Source of the DNA: Hoplostethus atlanticus
Lineage: Eukaryota > Chordata > Actinopteri > Trachichthyiformes > Trachichthyidae
Reading direction: 5' to 3'
DNA length: 64,000 nucleotides
Assembly (NCBI GenBank): GCA_034670405.1
Contig: JAXDDX010000038.1
Coordinates: 2,913,501 to 2,977,500, forward strand
Shown in pieces: positions 1 through 33,980 of this stretch; the stretch's first letter is position 1, and each line of letters opens with the position of its first letter. The translations under genes were made by a program, and so were the position numbers. The notes under the pieces are model-generated. The model was not told where the DNA came from and did no database searches. It was given only the letters and a program-made list of their open reading frames with translations.

Positions 1-550
1 ACAATAACCACCACTTTACCTGCTTCCTCACCCTTCACCACACTAACCATACCTGATTCTTTATCTTTCACCACAGTGTCATTACCTGCCTCCTTCACCA
101 CAGTGTCTTTCCCTGGGAGTCTGGGGCTGAACCACTAGTACCTGCCTTAGGTGATGATGGTGTATGCTCAGTGGGCCCTTTCTCTCAGGGCAGGATCTGA
201 TCAGGTGACCCTCCATCCCACACCCAAAACACTTCATTGTTTCTGAAGTGGCATATACAGTGTAATCAAAGTCATCGACTGCCAGGCTCAGTTCACTATT
301 TTCACTTTTTCAAGATCATGAAGACTTGTCTTCTGAATGATACAACATGCTTCAACAAGGGGGGTTTACAGCCCAGGGGGATTATTTTGACAGGAGACCC
401 AATCTGTCCGTGTCTGGCCAGCTCCCTGGCCACTTCATTCCTGAAGAATGGAGGGACGTTGGAAAAGGATGATTTTTTTTTACAGGAGTGAAAGTGTCCT
501 GAATGACCACACCCGGCCCCACAATCAAACCAAACTGCACCAAAGTGCAC
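1..550 (-). mobile_element. Tx1/L1-type LINE ORF1 fragment (zinc-knuckle, gag-like), cut by window edge
   Basis: Read on the minus strand, this stretch encodes part of the gag-like first protein of a fish LINE. Between about 302 and 460 there is a segment with PPFFRNEVARELARHG followed by IPLGCKPP and VVSFRRQVF, the pattern I know from Tx1/L1-clade ORF1 proteins. Further on, around 185-245, a CCHC zinc knuckle is readable (C-F-G-C, then G-H-L, then R-S-C), the nucleic-acid-binding part of the protein. The remaining 1-180 reads as an acidic, valine-rich low-complexity tail once the frame changes near 105, so at least one frameshift is present. No reverse transcriptase is in the window; it would lie left of position 1. 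I take it as a dead or partial copy. Family assignment is from motif recognition only. Confidence 0.6.
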
Positions 551-782
551 CAGTGAACCTAACGAACAGAAAATAAACCAAATGAAAACGATAGAAAAAG
601 AGAAAGAGAGAGACCCTAATGAATGTATAGCCTATTGGTGATATGAAAACATCTGTGTGAATGCACACATAAGCACACACACTGGCAGCTCTCTCTCGCT
701 CTTTACTCTCTAAACTTTCTCTCTCCCGCTCTTTCTCTGTCTCTCTGTCTCTCTGTCTCTCTGTCTCTCTCTCTCTCTCTCG

Positions 783-838
<56 letters not shown>

Positions 839-3182
839 CATACACACATATTTTAGAATGGTACAACTTGATGTTTGGTATCCTGTACTACATCAAAAAA
901 GGAGAAAAACCGTATCAGCTGTCAGAGCTGTTTGACTCCTGTTGAGAGCTTCAAATCCTTCCCGTGGGTAAATCCGGGATTTCAGACATTTCAAAGGATT
1001 ACCAATATTAGTGTTCCCTGGCTCAATTTTCATACTCTCCCATCGATACAATTAATTATTGCTTGTCATCCTGCTTGACTTGCAGAGGCAGTTTGTATGA
1101 GGCAGATCATTCTGGCTCAATAACTTGCTCCGATAAACTTCTCCCACCCTCAGCACTCTGCCTAATTAAGCCTCTGGGGATTTGACACCAGGGTGGAACA
1201 ATGACCCTGCGTCTCTTCTGTGGACCAATCCATGTGCACCGGATCATCTCTAACTCCTGTCTGGACTATGGCCTCAGGTCCGCGACTGCTCCTGTTTCCC
1301 GTGCTCCCTGTGGCTTAGATGGGACTGTCACTTCAAATTTGTTATCCAGCATGGTGATCTGTTGTACACACAACTGATGGCCAAATAGAAATAAACAGTG
1401 TAAAGAATTTGTAATCTCTCCTCCCTTGACCTGATACCTCCAAATGGTTTGATTTTCATGTATTAGGAAAAACAGCTGGATTGATGACAATGGGTTTCAT
1501 ATTGGTTTCATGCATGCCAGGAGTAATTAAACCTACAAAGAGCCAATTTTGGGGAGTAATGTAATTAAACTAGCAGTTTAAATTTGGATAATGGTTTTAC
1601 TGGTTTATTAGTTTTTCTCATTTTGAGGCAGTTAGAGGTTGTAACTACTGCAACTATCAACCATTTTGGCCATACTTTTGTTTAGTTTTGATAAATAAGT
1701 TTTATTTACTCCTTTAATTGTCACGATTGCGGTCAGATGTTAAAAAGACAAATGTATTTTGAAGTTTACACTCCACAGAGTTAACATTCTTTCAACTTTT
1801 CTCTGTAACAACCCAAATTGTGTTGTTGTTTAGTTCCAGACTGTAGTCTCTGGCAGGCGAGTGTCTGAGTGAAAATGTAGTGTAGTGAGTGATCGGCATT
1901 ACATGAAAAAGAAAGTTAAAGTTGCTTCTTCCTTTGAAAACCCAGGTTTGCATTTATGTCCAGACTCTAGTTTCTGGAGTGTGTTATACACACAGTGAAC
2001 ATTCCTTTATTTCAAATAGAATATCATTTTTATTAACATCTTTTATTAACATTTTTTGCAGTAATTTATGCAGTTTGATATTGTATTACAATTGTATTAT
2101 TGTAATGTATTGTATTACATCTGCAATGTATTGTATAACATTGCAGATGTAGTTATTTTTTTACATAAACACATTTTTCACTGTGTTACATTTGTCTTAT
2201 TATTTATTTTTAACCTTTGGGAATGAGCAGCGCCCACATTATGGTGTTGCACGTCCCTTCCTTCTGAAAATGAATAATGTAGCACGTTACTGATTGTTGA
2301 ATGAATGATTCTGTATATGCAGGTCTAAATCAAATAATATTGATTCAATCTGCTGGCAAAAAATGAATTACTATGCTTGAAGTAAATCTGAATACTGTCT
2401 GTGTGCATTTTGCATTTATTGTGCATGAACTGTATTTTTTATAAGAATCTTGTTTTTGTGTTTGCTAAATCTGGATAATGTGATTTGACGAAATGTCCCC
2501 TTCAGAACCTGATTTGATACGTCTGTAGACTTCCTGTGTACAGGAGCATGTGCACATGTGGTTATAAAACAGCTGTACAATCATCTGCCTTTGAAAGGAG
2601 GCTATGAGAGGTCAGACAATGCAGTGGAAGGAGAGGAGGAGGAGGAGGGTGGGGGAGGAAGGTGTTTCACATCATCACACACATGAAGCCTTTCACAATG
2701 AGAGAGTTTGTGTTTTGTAACATCAGAAAAATGTCCTCAGTACACTCTGATCATGAATTCCCTCGACTCTATCTTTAAACCTCTGCAAAGAGGACATGTT
2801 AAATATCACTAGAGGAAATACACACACTAATATTCCTTCTGCATGACAACAAAAATAATACATTTCTGTCTTTAGCAATACAAATGTTCAATAGTGTTCA
2901 ACAGAGTAAACAAGTTTTTTGGTTGGTTTACTCCTGTTGTGTAGCGGCCCATGTGTACTGTGTGCTAAAAATATTTTGTTTATTTAAAATGTATCTAAAG
3001 GAGTTACTTAACTAAGTAATACAGTTTTATCACATCCATTATCAGTCAGCATCAAGGGATACAAATTTACTCGCTCAGATGAGAGTCAGCTCCTGGCACT
3101 GTGCTTGTAAACACGCAAGACAAAGGTGTTATTGTACTCAAGCTCGAAAGCTGTGACTGAATCTCTCTCTGTTTGATCTGCA
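551..3182. other. Upstream flank of grm2, no gene seen
   Basis: AT-rich non-coding sequence apart from the CT/CA microsatellite at 700-840. There is a purine-rich GGA stretch near 2625-2660. A pyrimidine tract ending in CAG at 3182 looks like a splice acceptor, so an untranslated first grm2 exon probably lies to the left of it, but I cannot place that exon or a promoter. Confidence 0.5.
700..840. repeat. Compound (CT)n/(CA)n microsatellite
   Basis: CT/CTGT-rich repeats from about 700 run directly into a CA dinucleotide array from about 789 to 831, ending in imperfect CA units. Confidence 0.95.
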
Positions 3183-3280
3183 GGCTGTAATCTACAAAAA
3201 CCCTAAAGAAGAGAAAGAAGAAGAAGATGGCATTGATGCTGTAAATGGCCTCCGTCAGAATAAAAACACTGGCGCTTTGA

Positions 3281-24749
<21,469 letters not shown>

Positions 24750-25098
24750 AGATTGAGCTGAAGACCGAGTTCCTTTGCCAAGCATTGTAAACAGAGTTAT
24801 ATAATCACTAGTCCTGAATCAGGTGTTTCAGATATTAAAGAGGTCACACAGAAGATCGTCCTGATTGTGTTGTCCTCAAAGTGCTGTGAGTACAATGTCC
24901 CGATTCTTAATTTTTGTTCTTTGACTAGTAGCGATTTTAAATGAGATGCCACTGAAGTTGAGCATAGCCCTTCTTTTTATTAAGGATTCTACTTGCAACT
25001 TGGAGTAAATTATAGTAAATCTGTTAAATGTAATATATACAAGATGTTTTTAATGTAGATTTTGGTGAACCAGTTTGTGCTTTCTTGTAATTTATGTA

Positions 25099-25104
25099 AA
25101 TAAA
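25099..25104 (+). terminator. Polyadenylation signal of grm2
   Basis: AATAAA about 350 bases after the grm2 stop codon, followed by a T-rich stretch. It is the first canonical signal downstream of the stop. Confidence 0.6.
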
Positions 25105-25866
25105 AATGTGTTTTTTATTAATATCAAAATGATTCATGGTCTGACTGTTCCTTTACACAACATCATGAGGATCCTCCAGCTGCTTTGAGACACTGAATTT
25201 ATCTTAACTTACTGTAAGAATTTAGGAAAATGTAATTAACTTCATATTAATAGTAATCAGCAGAAAGCAGTCCAAACCATCCATGCGCTCAGCTACAGTA
25301 TCTCAACAGATGTCATTTCAAAGTGTTTAATGAGATGAACCACCTTGTCGACCCATACATTTGCTAATACATATATGCTATCATGCTATTCACATGCTCA
25401 GGCAACGCTAATACCTTCAACAGCATGTTACACCCTCACCTGCTAGTGCACACAGCTCACTCTAAATATCACCCTTGCCCTCTCACAGGAGTGAAGCATG
25501 TAAAATTCAAATAGGTAACTTGCTAGAATATATAAATATATGATGGTTTCAGACCGTGCAGAGGGAGATTCAATTAGAAATGTCTGTTAAAATGTATGAG
25601 CTGTCTAATATTCAACTTCATTCTACATCATCCGCCAAGTCTGCAGACCAAACAGTCACAAATTAACAGCACAAATATCAACATCCACTAATATGGGGTA
25701 AAATCCACAAAAGCTGTCACAGGAATACACAACAACACTGACAGCAGCTACGACTCTTGTGGACGTGAGACAGATGCTTTGGAAAATACGCCCACATCTG
25801 TGATTTAACACTGCCATCTTGTGTCCAAACTGTTTGATCTAAGCTTGCATACGGTAACATGTAGAC

Positions 25867-26055
25867 CAGAGTTCCTCAAATCCGGGCCTCGGGGTCCAGA
25901 GTGCTGCTGGTTTTCATTTCCATTCAGTTTCCATTCCAGCTGTCTAATCAGGGATTAATCAAGACCTGGGATGCCAGGTGAATGCAATTAACTTCCTGGT
26001 AGGAGAGAAAACCAGCAGCACTCTGGACCCCGAGGCCCGGATTTGAGGACCACTG
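25867..26055. mobile_element. Foldback MITE, hAT type, at the duplication edge
   Basis: Arms at about 25867-25915 and 26008-26055 are inverted copies containing CTCAAATCCGGGCCTCGGGG. The ends resemble those of the MITE at 8889 (CAG..TCCTCA). Flanks ATGTAGAC and ATGTAGGG agree at six of eight bases, as expected for an old 8-base hAT target duplication. The segmental duplication begins at 25938, inside this element, so copy 2 carries only its right half (34071-34183). Confidence 0.8.
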
Positions 26056-27599
26056 ATGTAGGGGGTATTGAGCTTGTGATTGGACGGCCACTGATACAAA
26101 TCCTGTGACTTGCTGGAAATATTTGTGTGGAGTACATAAACTGAAATGACCAGAGCAGTGCCTTTGGGCCTTACACTAGTAGAGTCAGGGCATCAGCAAA
26201 AGAGCCAGGTAACCTTTGTAATGGAATGTTGAAAATCTCCTTCAGTCATGGGGACTTTCTAGGACAATCATGAGACTAGACTGCTGATGATGCAGGTACA
26301 TAGGCATGTCACTGTGTTAATATGAGGAAGTCACATTCATGTTGTCCTTTGTGTAACAGGACCTCACAAGAAAGTGTTCATTGAGAGCACAGGTACACTG
26401 TCACATGAATGCATGACCAGTGTCTCTCCTATTCTGCAGAATAAATGTCGGCTGACAGAATAACCAGCGTGTCTACGTTTCATTAGACTTGTCTCACTCT
26501 CCACGACACCTTCCCCTGCAGCTACTGCCCCGGCCCATTGCTGTAAGAAGGAGAAAGAGAATATGTTCTCAGTCGACTTGTCCGGTTAAATAAGGGTTAA
26601 ATAAATAAGAGAGAAATAATCATAATGAGATATTCTCCCCAGGAAATATATTTGAATACTTGGGAGGATTACACAGTTGCTGACAGTAATCCTACTGAAT
26701 AAACTCCTTCATAGTCATGAACACTCGACCGACCTGCATTTAATTACTATTCCCCAAAGCAGGAACAAGATGTAATAATGAACAAAGAATGTACATCGTT
26801 GCCAACAATAATTATAAGCACTCCATAATATTTATAGAAGTAATAACCTCCACTGGTGACACTAAGCATACATAGAGTAGTACAAAATTACTCTTTATTA
26901 AGATGAGTCTTTCAAGGCACATTGCCTGAGTTGAATTATTTAATCTAGTAAATTCAACTAGCCCACACATGCATCTGCTCTAGATCACACTGTCTCTTCT
27001 CTGAGTTTTTGTGAATGCAGCGGACATTGACGATTGGGGATTATAGCAGGGTGCTTTCCACTTCACCTAAAAGCTCCACAGAAAAGTTATTGAGTTTCAG
27101 AGAAGTTGCAAGAGTTTGGGAAACCATAAGGCTGCCATGGATCTGTAAAGAGAAAACCTGCCCTGAAACTACCACAGATGGTCGATTTAAATTATGCTAG
27201 GAAGAGAATGAATCTGGGGATTAGTACCTATTTAGTGGGCATTCATGATGGTAATGACCTTAGGTTTTATTGCCATTAATAGAATACAAAATATAGTAAT
27301 ATATGTATTGTATATATAATATAGAAAATCAGAGGTGTAAAATTCCGGGTTCAGAAAGTAAAAGTCCTACATGTGCTCTTAACCAGGTGATCGCAATTAT
27401 CAGTCCCTCCCCACGAGGTAGAATGGAACTAATTAGAAAATCTAAATAAAACCCTGGCAAGTCCTTTTACTTTCTGGACCTGGATTTTACACCACTGCAT
27501 AAAATACAGAATATGAAGAATATAAAGAACAATAAACACTCGGGAAAGGTGGGTGGCGGTATATGTCTTATGTATTGGTTCGTGAGCAGCAACGAAGAA
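26056..27599. other. Flank between MITE and parp3 copy 1
   Basis: Non-coding and duplicated, with the same order as 34184-42800 once the Gypsy element is removed. No gene or repeat family was recognised in it. Confidence 0.6.
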
Positions 27600-27787
27600 G
27601 AAGAAGCGGAGGCAGTCCAGCTCCGCCTCTTCCTCTGACTGAAAAGTGAATCTAAACTTCCCCAACATTGGAAGCCACAGATCAGCCGCAGAGCGTTGAC
27701 CCATCAGCCCGGTGACAGCCAGAAATCCCTGTCTATCTATCTGCCTACCTGGCTGTCTGACTGTCTGGCACTACATACAGTTAAAAG
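27600..27787 (+). promoter_or_regulatory. Probable parp3 copy 1 untranslated first exon and promoter region
   Basis: A GC-richer patch (about 27590-27720) precedes AAAAG followed by GTGAGT, a strong splice donor at 27788. The next exon downstream starts upstream of the ATG at 28556. This layout, an untranslated exon spliced to the coding start, is kept in copy 2 with the donor at 42989. The 5' limit is not known. Confidence 0.45.
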
Positions 27788-28555
27788 GTGAGTCCCCAGC
27801 TGAGGTAAATCTAGGCCAGCCGTTTTCGGCTCACGAGCCAGATCAGACGAGGAGGGCGAGGCTTTCTGGCAACGTCGATCCATAACTTATCAAAACTACC
27901 GCTGCACAAGGGCGATTGGATATTAAATGTGGTACTTTGGAATAGCTAGGTGGGTTAGTGGTTGTGTAATTGCATTTTTTCTGGCTAGTAATCGCTAATT
28001 TGTTTACTACGATAACAACCAAAGAGGGTCACCTCTGCGCAGCGGAGTTGCAGGAGCTGCGAGGCATGTCTGAGCCTGTCCATGCCCATCCCGCATACCA
28101 ACAGGACAGGCAGGGCACATGCCACCCGGTCACCCGAAAACCACTTTGTAATATAATTGTGGATTTGGACTCTCGTGCAAATGTTTACTCTCTCAGCTGT
28201 ATTTGAATAGCATTGAGCAACCTTTAATATAAGTTGTGTAACCTATCTGGTGGGGTGGGTGGATACCTGACAGGGCAGTTGCACAATCTGAACAGGTATG
28301 CACACTTTACCTGAATAATAGATGTTTGCCCTGGGGCCCCCAGCATGGTGATCAGGGCATGTCTGTGTAACTATTCCACTAAAAGCTCTGATAGTCAGTG
28401 TACTTTGTATTGTAAAGTCTATCTTATGTGCTGTACTGTAGCATGGCGGAAAAGTAATAGCCGACACAGCATGTGCCTGCCACATCTCCACAGCAGTCGA
28501 ATATGAAATGCTTGAAGTATAACCTTGTTTCTGTGTAGCGATTTGAGCGAGGACC

Positions 28556-31500
28556 ATGCCGCCAAAGAGACGGTCTGAGAAGAAGGTGAAGGAGGAGGAG
28601 CCCGAGACACCAAAGCCAAAAGAGGCCCTTATGGCTGCTGGGCCACAGATAAAAGGCAAGAGGAAGATTGATGAGCACTGTCAGCTGAATGGGTCTGGAG
28701 ATGTAAGAGAGATGCCAGTATCGTTCATTTGTGTATTCATTTATATCATCCAAAATGACTTGGTTTTATAGACGACAGTCATACATGGTGGAAATGCATT
28801 TTGAAGAATGTTTCTGATTGTCTCCCGCAGGTATATGAGGATTATGACTGCATGCTCAATCAGACAAACATTGGACATAACAACAACAAGTTTTATGTCA
28901 TTCAAATTATTAAAGCAAAGAAACACTACTATTGCTGGACCAGATGGGGTCGAGTGGTAAGTTTGTCTTAATCTCAAGCAACATGAGACGATTATTTCAC
29001 TACCTTCATATTCTTAGGTATTTATCCTAATTACATTGTATATGTGTGGATTTATGTTTCTGTTTACTTCTAAATTCAGGGGGAAGTGGGACAATCCAAA
29101 CTTTCAGACAGTTTTGATGAGCCTGAAAATGCTGTCAAGGACTTTGAGAAAAAGTTCAAAGACAAGACAAAGAACAACTGGAGCGACCGTATGAATTTTG
29201 TGTCTCACTCTGGGAAGTATACCTTGATCGAGATGGATGGAGAACAGGATGCTGAGGTCAAGGTAATGTTTTGTTTGTCTCAGTAGAGGGGTGTTGAATG
29301 GGAAGGCCAGGTTCATTGTCGACTTCAGCAAAGTAATAGTTGAATATGTGTAAAGTATTTGGAGCCCTTCATTGAGTTTGTCTTGCTACTTAAATCAACC
29401 ACACTTAAGGATTCTTCTCACCCCAGGCCAGATCCACGATCAGCCTTAGTAAATGCTCACTGACATCACTCAGATATTATTGATATTGCAGGTGGACGCT
29501 GTTGATGGGGAGCTTGTCAAAATCAAGAAAAACATCCTACCATGCACCCTTGATGATCCTACACAGAAACTCATCAAGCTCATCTTCAGCAATGATATGT
29601 TTAAAGAGGCCATGGAGTGCATGAACCTAGGTGGGTGTGTTTCTCCACCAGCCCTTCAGGTTCATGAAGCCCGACAAAGGTTTATGTTCATATATCCTGT
29701 TATGTAACAAACCTGCTGGACTAGAGTGTTGTATTGGGTGTGGGCCTTGTATTGTATTTTTAGCAGATCTTTCTGTAGTGCCTAGAGATGCGTCACACCA
29801 GAAGATTGAACAGTATATAATCTGTAAATCATTCATCATTGGTGCTGAGTTGGGGTAAAGTCTCATTGTCTGAGCATCTCGATCTTGAGTGATGACTTTG
29901 CCAACAAGACCATTGTTACGGCTTGTTATTCTTCAAACATTCCTGTAGTAGTTGACGTCACAATCTGTTGCTCAATCAGTTTTCATTCAGGAAAAACGTG
30001 TTGTATTGTATCCCATGTCCTGTGGGGCGGGGAGGGGTGTGTCTCAGTCCACCAGCCGTTCAAATTCATGAAGCCTGGGAAAGGTTTAAGTTCATCGATT
30101 CTGTTATGTAACAAACCTGCTGGACTAGAGTGCCTGTTGTATTGGGTGGGGTGGTCATTTGAAAATGATCACAAGCCTTTTATTGTATATTTTACAGACA
30201 TAAAGAAGATGCCTTTGGGCAAGCTCAGTAAGCCGCAGATCGAAAAGGGCTTTCAGGTACTGGAGGAGATTGAGGCAGCCATGCCAAGCGGAGGGAAAAG
30301 TCTGGAGGAACTTTCCTCAAAGTTCTTCACCACTATCCCACACAACTTTGGCCGGAAGAGACCACCAACCATCAACACCACAGACATTGTGGAGGAGAAG
30401 AAAGAGATGCTTATGGTGACATTTTCATAGACAAACTATGTGTTTAAATGAGTAGTCTGCACCGCCCACCCCCCCCCCCCCCCCAAACCTGAGTTCACTC
30501 CCCTCTCAAATGCTTCCTATAGGTGCTGGCTGACATTGAGCTTGCCCAGACACTGAAGTCAGAGACAGAAAAGGCTCAGGACGAGATGGTAGAGCCAGTT
30601 CCTCACCCTCTGGACCAAGACTACACGTCTCTGAAATGCAATCTCAGTATACTGCAGAAAGATACAGATGAATTCAAGGTACGGTATCATAAGTGATAAT
30701 AAGCTAAGTACACTAAAGCACCTTTTCTGTCATGACTCATCTCAAATTTTCTCTCTATTGTCATAATTTCAAATCAACATCCAATCATATTTTTCCTCTT
30801 GTCCTCCCAATTATCCCAATTTCTTTTTTTTCTCTCTGTCATTTGAAGATCATCGAAAAATACCTGAAAGCAACTTCAGATAACCATAGAGATCCAAAAA
30901 TTGTCAATGTCTGGGAAGTCGATCGAGAGACAGAGGTAAGATCTGCATGGAGTAAAACTCGTCTAATGTGATACACTGAACTGGAGTCCCGTAACCTAAC
31001 ACATTTTTTTTTTGCGCATGACAGGGAGAGCGGTTTAGTGAGCACGATAGCCTGGAGAACCGCCGTCTGCTGTGGCACGGTACTAACATAGCAGTGGTAG
31101 CAGCCATTCTGAAGAGCGGTTTGCGGATCATGCCCCAATCAGGAGGCCGCGTTGGTCGTGGCATCTACTTTGCATCTGAAAACTGCCTCTCTGCATGTTA
31201 CGGTGAGGCCACATTCAGAGAAACCGATTTTAAAGGAGATGATAATGATGTTGATTGCAATCATAGTGGTGGTGCTGGGTTCGTAACATCCCATGTTTTG
31301 CCGTGCATTTGCAGTGCGCACCTCTGAAAACACTGGAGTGATGTTTCTGAACGAGGTAGCCCTAGGAAAAGAATGCACCATCACCAAAGACGACCGGTTC
31401 CTTGAAGAAGGCTCCTGCCGGCTACGATAGCGTGGTGGCACGAGGATCAGTGGAACCAGGTACAGTACTTCCTCATACAAAGAGGTTATAATTCTGTTAA

Positions 31501-31740
31501 AGGATATCATGCAGCATCGTCTGTTTTGTGCCGCAATTAACGCCTGCTTTTTCAGACCCCTCTAAGGACGTCTTCATCACTCTGGATGGCAAGCAGGTTG
31601 CTGTGCCTCAAGGTAAGGCCATAAAACAGCCCCAGTTCTCAGGAAGCAAGTTCGACAAGAGTGAGTATCTCATCTACAAAGAGAACCAGTGTCGCCTGCG
31701 CTACCTGCTGGAGCTGAAGATGAAGCAAGACGAGGAATGA
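28556..31740 (+). pseudogene. parp3: PARP3 copy 1, frameshifted in exon 9
   Basis: Mono-ADP-ribosyltransferase family that responds to DNA breaks. Exons: 28556-28702, 28831-28956, 29080-29262, 29492-29630, 30198-30415, 30523-30678, 30849-30935, 31025-31202, 31315-31459, 31556-31740. The WGR domain (VYEDYD to the end of exon 3), helical regulatory domain (KKMPLGKLS) and the start of the catalytic domain (RRLLWHGT, RGIYFASEN) are open. In exon 9 an extra C near 31394 shifts the frame, giving a stop about 12 codons later, so the SEYLIY segment with the catalytic Glu is lost. Other changes against copy 2: a 13-codon loss in the lysine-rich N-terminus, loss of two codons in exon 5, PHSGG to PQSGG, and ENCKSA to ENCLSA. 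All splice sites are intact. It is either a young pseudogene or a gene with a base-call error. Confidence 0.85.
30469..30484. repeat. Poly-C tract in parp3 copy 1 intron 5
   Basis: Sixteen consecutive C bases, about 50 bases after the exon 5 donor. The same place in copy 2 has 22. Confidence 0.95.
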
Positions 31741-32665
31741 GGCAGGTCCTTCCGAAGAGAGAAATTCCTCATTCCCTCTATAGAAGGGGATCTTGAAAAG
31801 CTTGGCTGCACTGTTTTAGTATATTAATATGGCCATTGTTTCTATTCTTAAAGTCATCGTTGTGCTTAGGTGCCCTTACTGAGTTACATGAATGACTCCT
31901 ACTTCTCTGTGCCTTATATTTTGCACCCTGTAAATACTGCTCTGAGTGGATACATTTCCTGTATCAATGTTTTATCAGTAGCAGATTTACTTTTTCCCTT
32001 ACAATGAAGATTGCATCTTTAGGTCTGATACTGTAGCTTTACTGTCTCCCAACAGTATATTTTACTTTTACTCGGTTTTTGAAATGTCTGAAAGGCATTT
32101 GTCGTACAAAGCAACTGTCAAGATGCTTCTCAATGCTTTTTGCACAGAGTTTGAGGATTTCATGCAGCACCTTGTGCACTATTTTGCATCTTCAGACTGC
32201 TTTGCATAGCTGTCCCGTTATATGTTGCATTACCCAATGCAAGTGTTGATGCAAATATAATCCATTCCCTCAGAAAGAACATATCTTTGATATCTAGAAG
32301 GAATTCACTGCATGCCTTTGGAAAGATATATATGTTGGGTATAATGCTATGTAGTACAAGTAAAAAATTGTACATTGGATGTGCACAGAAATGTTTACAG
32401 GATGAAGTACACAATGCAATTTGTGAGTAAGCCGGAAGCACTGTTACAACCCTACTATTTTGTAGAGTTTCTTAGGAAGGCTCTGAAAGTGCCTGTGTAG
32501 AGAAAGGTAATTAAGCAAAGTAAATCATAAATTGCTTGGGCAGAATCCTTGCACAACAGATACTCCAAAAGCTGCCATATGGTGTCAGTAATGAGAGGAG
32601 TCCCATTTGAATGTAATTGCCTCAGCATTTTTGCACCATAACATCACTTGAGCAAGTGATAAGTA

Positions 32666-32671
32666 AATAAA
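32666..32671 (+). terminator. Candidate polyadenylation signal, parp3 copy 1
   Basis: AATAAA followed by A-rich and T-rich sequence about 0.9 kb after the stop. Conserved in copy 2 at 47705. Confidence 0.45.
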
Positions 32672-33419
32672 AAAATTGTCCCTCTATCTTGCTCTAAATG
32701 TTTTCAGTTTTTCAGAGTAGTCTTGAAGGCTTGGGCCTGTTTTTGTCTGTGTTTTGTGTTAATATGGCATTTATTGTTTACTAACAATGTTTTTGGTGAA
32801 TGACATTTTCTGTTTATTGTTGGGTGACATTTGATTTTGATAACCACAAGTGTAGACAGTATTGTCTTTGTCTGTAATCCAAATGTAAAGAAAACTGTAG
32901 ACTCACAGAAATCCAGAACTTATTTTAAATATACCAAAAACACAAATGGGGTGGAGGAAGTGTCCTTCTGGTCTATAATGCATCATTAGGAACAAAAAAC
33001 AAATGTTTGATTATGCCATACTATTTTTCCTCTGCGTCACTTTCCATAACTAGTTTGGCTTGAGGAAGAAATAATTTCAGAAAGTATTAGTTTGCAGGCA
33101 TACAGTCATGCTAGAATGTTTGTGAACCCCTTTTTGAGTTAACATACACTCATTTAATTAAAGTGAGCCTTTTTCTAACTTTAATACAGGAACTATATCT
33201 ACTATTTCCATATGTTTGTTTTTTTTGGTTTGTTTTTTTTAGAGGAAATTGTGCATGTAGCAAAATCAAGATATTTTAAAGGCAAGTGGTATCTGGGTAG
33301 GTGTGAGGAGGTGAGAAAAATCAGTTGGGTAAATATTTTGGTATGAAGTTAACTAATCAAAGGTCAGCTCTTTGGGGAGGGGTTTGTGTGGCATTCCCAT
33401 AAATACAAGTGAGAAACCA

Positions 33420-33980
33420 GAGGGGTGTTCCATAAAGGGTGTTATTTCACTTATTGAGATCTGATCGCCCAAATCGGATGTTAATGCCAGGTCTAAACAG
33501 GGCCTCTGTCTAGCTCTTTTTCAGGTTTATTCGCTTCCACAAAGCAAGCTCAACATAGTTCAAGCTGAGTTACTGTGGCTTATGCTTCGAAACTAGCCTG
33601 TCTCGGGGCAGGTTACTAGACTAAACCACAGTTGAAGCTTAATCGGTATTCCCGTAACACTGATCACGTTCAGCGCTATTAGCCTACCCTACACTATCAG
33701 ACATAAAATGTAACGTTAATAATAATAATAATAATAAATCATTTTTATTTAGCAAATTCATTGAAATAAAGTATCTTTTGAATATATATCAGCCAATCAA
33801 TTTCAGCCAATCAATTTCCAGGATGGAAACAACCCGTTTTATAAAAATACAATAATAATAATAAGAAACGATATGTACAGCCTTTGCTACATAAATTATG
33901 GCCGATAGATAGCTTTCGAAATTGGCTTTCGAAATTAATCTCCGCATTTCTAAACCTGCTTTGTGGAACAGGCCTCTGGT
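33420..33980. mobile_element. PIF/Harbinger-like MITE at the duplication edge
   Basis: The left end reads GGTGTTCCATAAAG and the right end, complemented, reads GGCCTGTTCCACAAAGCAGG, so about 15-20 bases of terminal inverted repeat are recognisable. This end pattern is common in fish PIF/Harbinger-type MITEs. An AAT array (33717-33736) is inside. The element is complete after unit 1; after unit 2 it stops at 48636, about one third of the way in. Superfamily is inferred from the ends only. Confidence 0.55.

Larger units (their letters stand above)
25938..33605. repeat. Segmental duplication, unit 1 (parp3 copy 1)
   Basis: About 7.7 kb that recurs, nearly base for base, at 34071-48636. It includes the promoter region, all exons and introns and the 3' region of parp3. 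Differences are few: scattered substitutions, a roughly 58-base segment present only in unit 2 (after about 34467), a roughly 210-base segment in intron 4 only in unit 1, and the Gypsy element only in unit 2. Confidence 0.95.

Noticed and set aside
525-866. Long open frame on the minus strand rich in Cys/Val and Arg/Glu
   Set aside because: It is the translation of the CA/CT microsatellite.
28243-28753. Minus-strand open frames over parp3 exon 1 (also 43425-43995)
   Set aside because: They are antisense shadows of the parp3 5' region, without family resemblance, although present in both copies.
29885-30197. Extension of parp3 exon 5 upstream into an open frame
   Set aside because: A TTTTACAG acceptor at 30197 and the conserved join to exon 4 show that the upstream part is intron.
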